Positions 58,930 to 64,000 of a DNA stretch of 64,000 bases are shown here, in pieces. Position numbers and translations under genes: made by a program. Within the stretch, counting starts at the first letter, position 1. Each line of letters opens with the position of its first letter. The notes under the pieces are model-generated. The model was not told the DNA's origin. It did no database searches and was given only the letters and a program-made list of their open reading frames with translations. This stretch comes from Anabas testudineus (taxonomy: Eukaryota; Chordata; Actinopteri; Anabantiformes; Anabantidae): NCBI RefSeq assembly GCF_900324465.2, contig NC_046625.1, positions 12,626,019 to 12,690,018 on the forward strand. Reading direction: 5' to 3'.

Positions 58930-60478
58930 AAACATAAACGTTTACAGGAAGCAGCAACATCATCATTAGTTTCTCCAGATGACCTCTGGTTTTATCTTTT
59001 CATACACATTATACTCTTTTTTTTTCTTTTTTTTTAAAGTCCAGAAACATATGAAAATATAATTTAATGCACTTATCACATGACAATACATTCACTGTAC
59101 ACACTGTCAAAAACTTTTCCAATACTGGCAGTAAAATACTGTCACAATAGTTCCTTAACGCTAACATCCATGCAGTGAAGATGTTACCTAGTGGTTCATT
59201 GTTGATAAATCCCCAGTCTTATGGCATTTTATAATTGTTATTTCAGGGTTGACTGATATTATGGCACAAAGTAGTTTCTGCATGTGTTTCGCTCAAAGCG
59301 AAAGGGCAAAGGGCAGCGAGAATATCAGTGTACTAAAAATAAGACTGGGGAGTGAACAGCAGTGAACAGTTATTCAGCTGAACTGTCCAAATGAAGCCAT
59401 ACAAAATAATCTGTACTGCCTGGAATGGTTTATAGTTCAAGGCAACTACTGTACATACAGAAACCCCCCAATACAGGAAACACTGAAGGTTTGGTGTACA
59501 TTTTCCCTTGAAGCAACTTGCATTTCTGCTCTGAAGGCCCTTTGACTCGTTTCGGTAGCTGCTATACACCAGAAACGACATACTGGCAAAAAAAATGCTT
59601 ATTTGTTGGCAACTTGTTTCAAAAAGTGCTTTAACTCCTCACCAAAAGAGGCAAGGAAAACGGATTTAAGTTTCCAGAAAGTGTAATCACAAATATTAGG
59701 AACAATGACACAAAATTCCCATGATCCCATTGAACAGCAAAAACACTCAATCAGGTTTGTGATGAGAAATGCTTGCAAATGTCACCTGAGATCATCCTTT
59801 GGTGCTCACACGTGTTTGCAACAGACAAAAAAAAAGTTTGGAATTCTTTCGGTATGAAAGGAAAAGTAACAAAGTCCAACAACTGATTATTACCACTAAG
59901 TCTAGTATAGATTGAAACATACAAAAGTTTTCAGGTTGGATTTCTCATGTTATACAACACACATTCAGTTTTTTTTCATTTGCTTTGTCACATTTTAGCC
60001 TCACATGGGACAGAGGCAAAATAATCGTTTATGCCTTCTTTGTAAAAACATCCAAATCGTTCCTCTTTTTTATTTATTTGAATTCACACTGCCTTTAAAG
60101 CAGGACGCCCTAGTATACATGCATGGCTACTCGTGACCTGTCGGACCGATGTCTAGTCAGCAACATTACCTCTCGTCAACGAGCACCATATATGAAATAA
60201 AATAAACTCAAATACATGCATGATAGCCTAAATGTGCAAAATACAAATGTGAAAAGATTTAACATTTGGAATAAAAAAAACAAAACAAGGATAAATAATT
60301 ATACATTTATACCATGCATTCAAAAATAGTGTCATAGAAAGGTGGGATAAGAGAGAGAGAAAAAGAAGGGGTAGATGATGAAAGGAACAATGAATGAGAA
60401 ACAGCTATTGCTGGTGATGATGGTGTTCAGATGTTTGGAAAGTGGCCTGAAGGTGGGTGCTGGTCGCTCATTTGGTCT
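58930..60478 (-). other. Presumed jazf1b 3'UTR
   Basis: No coding content. JAZF1 is known for a long 3'UTR in vertebrates. Minor A/T-rich runs occur (59018-59036, 60270). No other gene is visible between the tax1bp1b and jazf1b ends. Confidence 0.5.
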
Positions 60479-63427
60479 CTACTGCTGCATCTTGCGGATG
60501 ATGTCAGTAGAGATGGGTGGGTGGAAGTTGATGGTGTGGTGGCGGAGACCCTGAGATGTTTTGTAGCTCTTCCCACACCGGCACTTGAATGGTTTGCGCA
60601 CCCTTATCTGGGTTCGGTGGCCGTTCTTGGCATGATACTTGATCCCGTTCACATTCTGTAATGAAGCGAGTCATCGTTTGGGACACATGGACCAAACACT
60701 CTAAACTGTGTATGCTAACAGTATGCTCACACAAATGCACTGCGTGGGCAGAGGCCAGTGGACACTCGAAAAATTCTCCTCATATGTGCCTGATGAACAC
60801 CTCGTTGCAAAACTATGAGTGTCAATATGCTCATGGGCTTTTCACAAGACTGTGAAAGCTGTCATGCATTTGATCCCATTTTAGCAACAAAGCATTGCTG
60901 AAGTCAGCACTAACATAAGGCAACAAGGCCTGGCTCTTATCATGTGTTTTGATTCATCCAAAGGGTTTGGATGTTGTTAAGTCAAGCTCCAGACCAAACT
61001 CAAAAAACATTTTGTTTATGGACCTGGATTTGTGCACAAGTACATTTTCATGCTGAAACAGAAACCCTGCCATAAAGTTGTAGGCACACTATTGTCTAAA
61101 ATATAACATAATGTTGTAGCATAAAAACTGTGGGTGTTCACTGACTTTGGCCATGCGGTCTATCTTTTGCATCAAAAAGAGGCCACCAGTCAACATGACT
61201 GTAAAGACTAGAAAAATAAAAATGTTTTCTTGTTACAAACCTATCTTGTTGCGCCTAAGCCTAAGCACATGCCTGGTGCTGCGTCCTCAGTCTAAGCCAT
61301 TGCCCATAATCCTGTCATTCACATCAGCAATGCAATTTTCTCCGGCTGCACGTAATTTATCCCAACCACACACACACCAGATGTGAATGGAAAGTCCTGT
61401 AAAACTCCACATCACTGGAGTTGACTAAATGTATGCATTTATATTGCTGTAATGCTCAACTAAGATCTTATTTTGTTCTCCCAATAGCAGGGAATCCATT
61501 TTGCTTTGTAATCTCTATTGGCTGGGCAATAAAACCACATTGTACAATACAAACACTATCTGTTTACTGTCTGTTTCTCTCTTGGCAAGTAAATGTTCCA
61601 AACTCTTATGTCCAATCTTTTATCTGATCTGTATTCTAAGGAGAGATGAGGACTTAATCTTACCTTGTATCTCTTTTTACAGCCTGGGACAGGGCAAGCA
61701 AACGGCTTCTCGTCTCCTCCGTTCATGCACATTGAACTGAGGATAGACTCAGAGCTGATGGCACTCTCTGTCGTCCATGATTCATCGCTGTCTGATTGCT
61801 CAAAGTCTACCTCCTCCTCATCACATTCGCTACCTGTAGGTAAATGACAGAACAAGCTCTGATTTAAGCCCAGTTTGTGGCGTGTGATCTCTGGGGATGA
61901 AATTCCAACCTTCAGACAGTCAAGCGTGTTCTTTTCACGGCATGTGTTTTGGAGCTGCCTTCCCATAATCTTTACTTCATGTGTTTCAGTGGCCAATATT
62001 TGGAAAAACTGTAATATGCCAGTCATGGGAAAGAACTTATGAATTTCACTGAAGTCTTTGAGCAAATGAGCTGCAGTTTTATTATTGATTAATTAAAGAT
62101 GTTGTGCCAGAACATGCATACGAAACAAAGACACTTCACTACATGGGAAGATATTATAAGAAAGAAACAAGAAAAATATTCAGTTATATAATGCACACCG
62201 TAGTGAATTAGACAATTTAGCTGGACTGTGAGATCTCACCCTCATTCTCTGTAAGTTGAATGTGAGCCGTGGTAGCGTATGATTTCATTTAGTAAGACAC
62301 ATGACACATCTGTGAATATAAGGCATATCCTATGACAAATGAAAACAGCTGGGACAATATGGGGTTTCTGCCAATATATATCCAAAGACTTCAGTGTTAT
62401 CTGCTTTTCTTTCCCCTTCGCCAGCACACTTGAGGTGGATGTAAACAGGGGAGGTACCTGTAGGTGTGCTGCTGCGGAAGGAAGAAGAAGGGGTGATGGG
62501 TGGGGTGACTGGAGGGGTGAGATTTCCACTGGTGTGACGTGGTGGTGTGGAAACACTGCTGCGAGACAGACTGCCTGTCAGTGACAGAGATAACTTGGGC
62601 TGCACCTTTTTCTTCAGGGCTTCATGTTCTCGCCGTGCAGCATCTGTCATGAACCTGGCATAGTGGGATTTAAAACAAGGATGTTGAACTGGTGAGAGTA
62701 GAGAGGATCACCTCATTCACACAACGCACTGCACAAGGAGAAACTTGATATACTGGGACTCCACTGATGTTTAGAGGTTTGCTATTATGCAGCTACTATG
62801 CAGTAGAACATACTGTACTTGCAAAAAACTATGCCTGGCTCTATTCTCTTCAAAAAACGTCACCAGAATTTATGAAGGATAGTAAAGTATTTGGTAATGT
62901 CTATCATAAAAATGAAATGTTAACATAGACATTGTTACAGCAAAAGTGGAATTAACAAATCAAGCGATAACCACATCAAGATGTGTTTGTGAAGGCAGGG
63001 AGACAGCGGCAGACCTTCCTGCTCACTGGCTTGTTGCATAAGGCTTTTAAAAGCACTTTTCAAGCACCATATCAAAGACAACTGGGATGAACCCAGGGCA
63101 ATAAAAAACCCAACTACCAAATACTGCAGCAATTCATCTAAGCAATCCACCAGATGACTTCTGAATCTACTGGTAGAATATCAGAGGAGCAAACACCTCA
63201 TAGGACACAGTGACAAATGCTCACTGATGTAAAAGAGTTTAGTATATTTGTAATGTAGATATTCTTACAATTGAGCTATTGTATAAATGCAGTAAGTAAA
63301 AAAATCCCACTTTTGTCATGATCATAGTTAAATTGCTTTGATGATGACATGTACCTGTTGATGTAACTGAGGGCCACATATGTAGGCTGCTGCTGCTCCT
63401 GCTTCTCCAGAAGACGTGGATCTGTGT
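60479..63427 (-). CDS. jazf1b: Juxtaposed with another zinc finger protein 1 (jazf1b), 5' part beyond the window
   Basis: A nuclear zinc-finger cofactor that binds the orphan receptor NR2C2 (TR4) and affects metabolic gene expression; it is linked to the NuA4/TIP60 complex. Four exons are in the window: 63355-63427, 62458-62654, 61664-61833 and 60479-60655, with consistent phases. They encode a region matching human JAZF1 from TDPRLLEKQEQQQPTYVAL to the C-terminus IIRKMQQ. Visible features are MTDAARREHEALKKKVQPK, a Ser/Thr/Pro-rich stretch (TPPVTPPITPSSSF), an acidic segment (DEEEVDFEQSDSDESW), and two C2H2 zinc fingers, CPVPGCKKRYK...HAKNGH and CRCGKSYKTSQGLRHHTINFH. The first exon, with the N-terminal zinc finger, lies beyond 64000. 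The gene is tail-to-tail with tax1bp1b. Confidence 0.95.
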
Positions 63428-64000
63428 CTGAGCAGATGGGAGTGACAGAGAGGAAAAAAATCAGGCATATAATTCTGCATAAGTCTTTGATTTTGTCATA
63501 TATGGCAATATAGGGAATAGCCTCTTGTTATCTAAATTAAAGAACCTTAGCCTTGGCCTGCTTCCTCTGTGTTGCAGCCTTTGTGTCACTGACAGGGTGA
63601 AACAAACAGGTTAACACTATGCCAAAAAAACAACAAATATGCACCCTGACTAAGTGGAAGTTAATAGTGCAGTGACAAAGATCCCACACTGGCTTCCCTT
63701 CTGCTTCCAGCTGTTTTAAATGCAGAGTTAGTAACGCTGGAAACACCGCTGTCAGCAAATAAATCCATGAATATTCTGTGATGGTTGACAAGTGTTGTTT
63801 TTTTGCACTAAACAGGCACACAGAATAACTTGCAGGGGGACTTGGTAACTAGCATTTACTTTTACAATTAAAATGCACTTACAACCCAGGTTTTTAGTTT
63901 AAATGTTAAATATGGGCTGGCTAATGCTGAACCTCATTGTTGAAGTGGAAAGTTGTATATTTAAGTAAGACCTCTTGCACCAGGTTATCAAAATGTCAAC
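63428..64000 (-). other. jazf1b intron, to the window end
   Basis: No exon was found between 63428 and the window end. The frame at 63537-63821 has no domain and no splice support. Confidence 0.6.

Noticed and set aside
63428-64000. First exon of jazf1b with the N-terminal zinc finger
   Set aside because: No CRFGGCGLHF-like coding was found; the exon lies beyond the window.

Overview
The window is about 64 kb of vertebrate nuclear DNA. It is a complete Hox cluster with its flanking genes, and it matches the HoxAb cluster of a percomorph-type teleost. The evidence is the gene content: five Hox genes in the order hoxa2b, hoxa9b, hoxa10b, hoxa11b, hoxa13b, all on the minus strand, flanked by the usual HOXA neighbours skap2 on one side and hibadh, tax1bp1 and jazf1 on the other. 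The compact spacing (the five genes span about 26 kb), the many CA/TG microsatellites and the short introns fit a fish. I cannot name the species.

Layout: 1-5.0 kb holds eleven coding exons of skap2b on the minus strand, with the 3' end off-window. 7.5-9.3 kb is hoxa2b. 9.3-14.9 kb has no gene; the hoxa3-a7 paralogues are absent, and the hoxa2b-proximal part has candidate Krox20 and Prep/Meis motifs. 14.9-16.4 kb is hoxa9b. A miR-196 hairpin lies at 17.7 kb. 18.4-20.7 kb is hoxa10b, 24.8-26.6 kb hoxa11b and 32.3-33.3 kb hoxa13b. 33.3-36.5 kb is intergenic, and I see no evx homeobox. 36.5-42.8 kb is hibadhb (minus), head-to-head with tax1bp1b (plus, 43.4-58.8 kb). tax1bp1b is tail-to-tail with jazf1b (minus, 58.9 kb to beyond the window end). 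Splice phases were checked exon by exon. They close in frame for hoxa2b (357 aa), hoxa9b (251), hoxa10b (348), hoxa11b (278), hoxa13b (290), hibadhb (329) and tax1bp1b (841).

How the genes relate: the Hox genes encode homeodomain transcription factors, hoxa2b for hindbrain and pharyngeal-arch identity and the 9-13 group for posterior axis and fins. miR-196 lies between hoxa9b and hoxa10b on the same strand, and the presumed hoxa9b 3'UTR carries a seed match to it. The flanking genes are syntenic passengers: an adaptor protein (skap2), a mitochondrial valine-catabolism enzyme (hibadh), an autophagy receptor (tax1bp1) and a zinc-finger cofactor (jazf1).

I did not find an undescribed biological system. 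The observations most worth checking are a miR-196 copy with a base change at position 9, its seed match in hoxa9b, a probable GC-AG intron in hoxa2b, an E-box 12-mer shared by the hoxa9b and hoxa13b promoters, and several candidate conserved non-coding elements.
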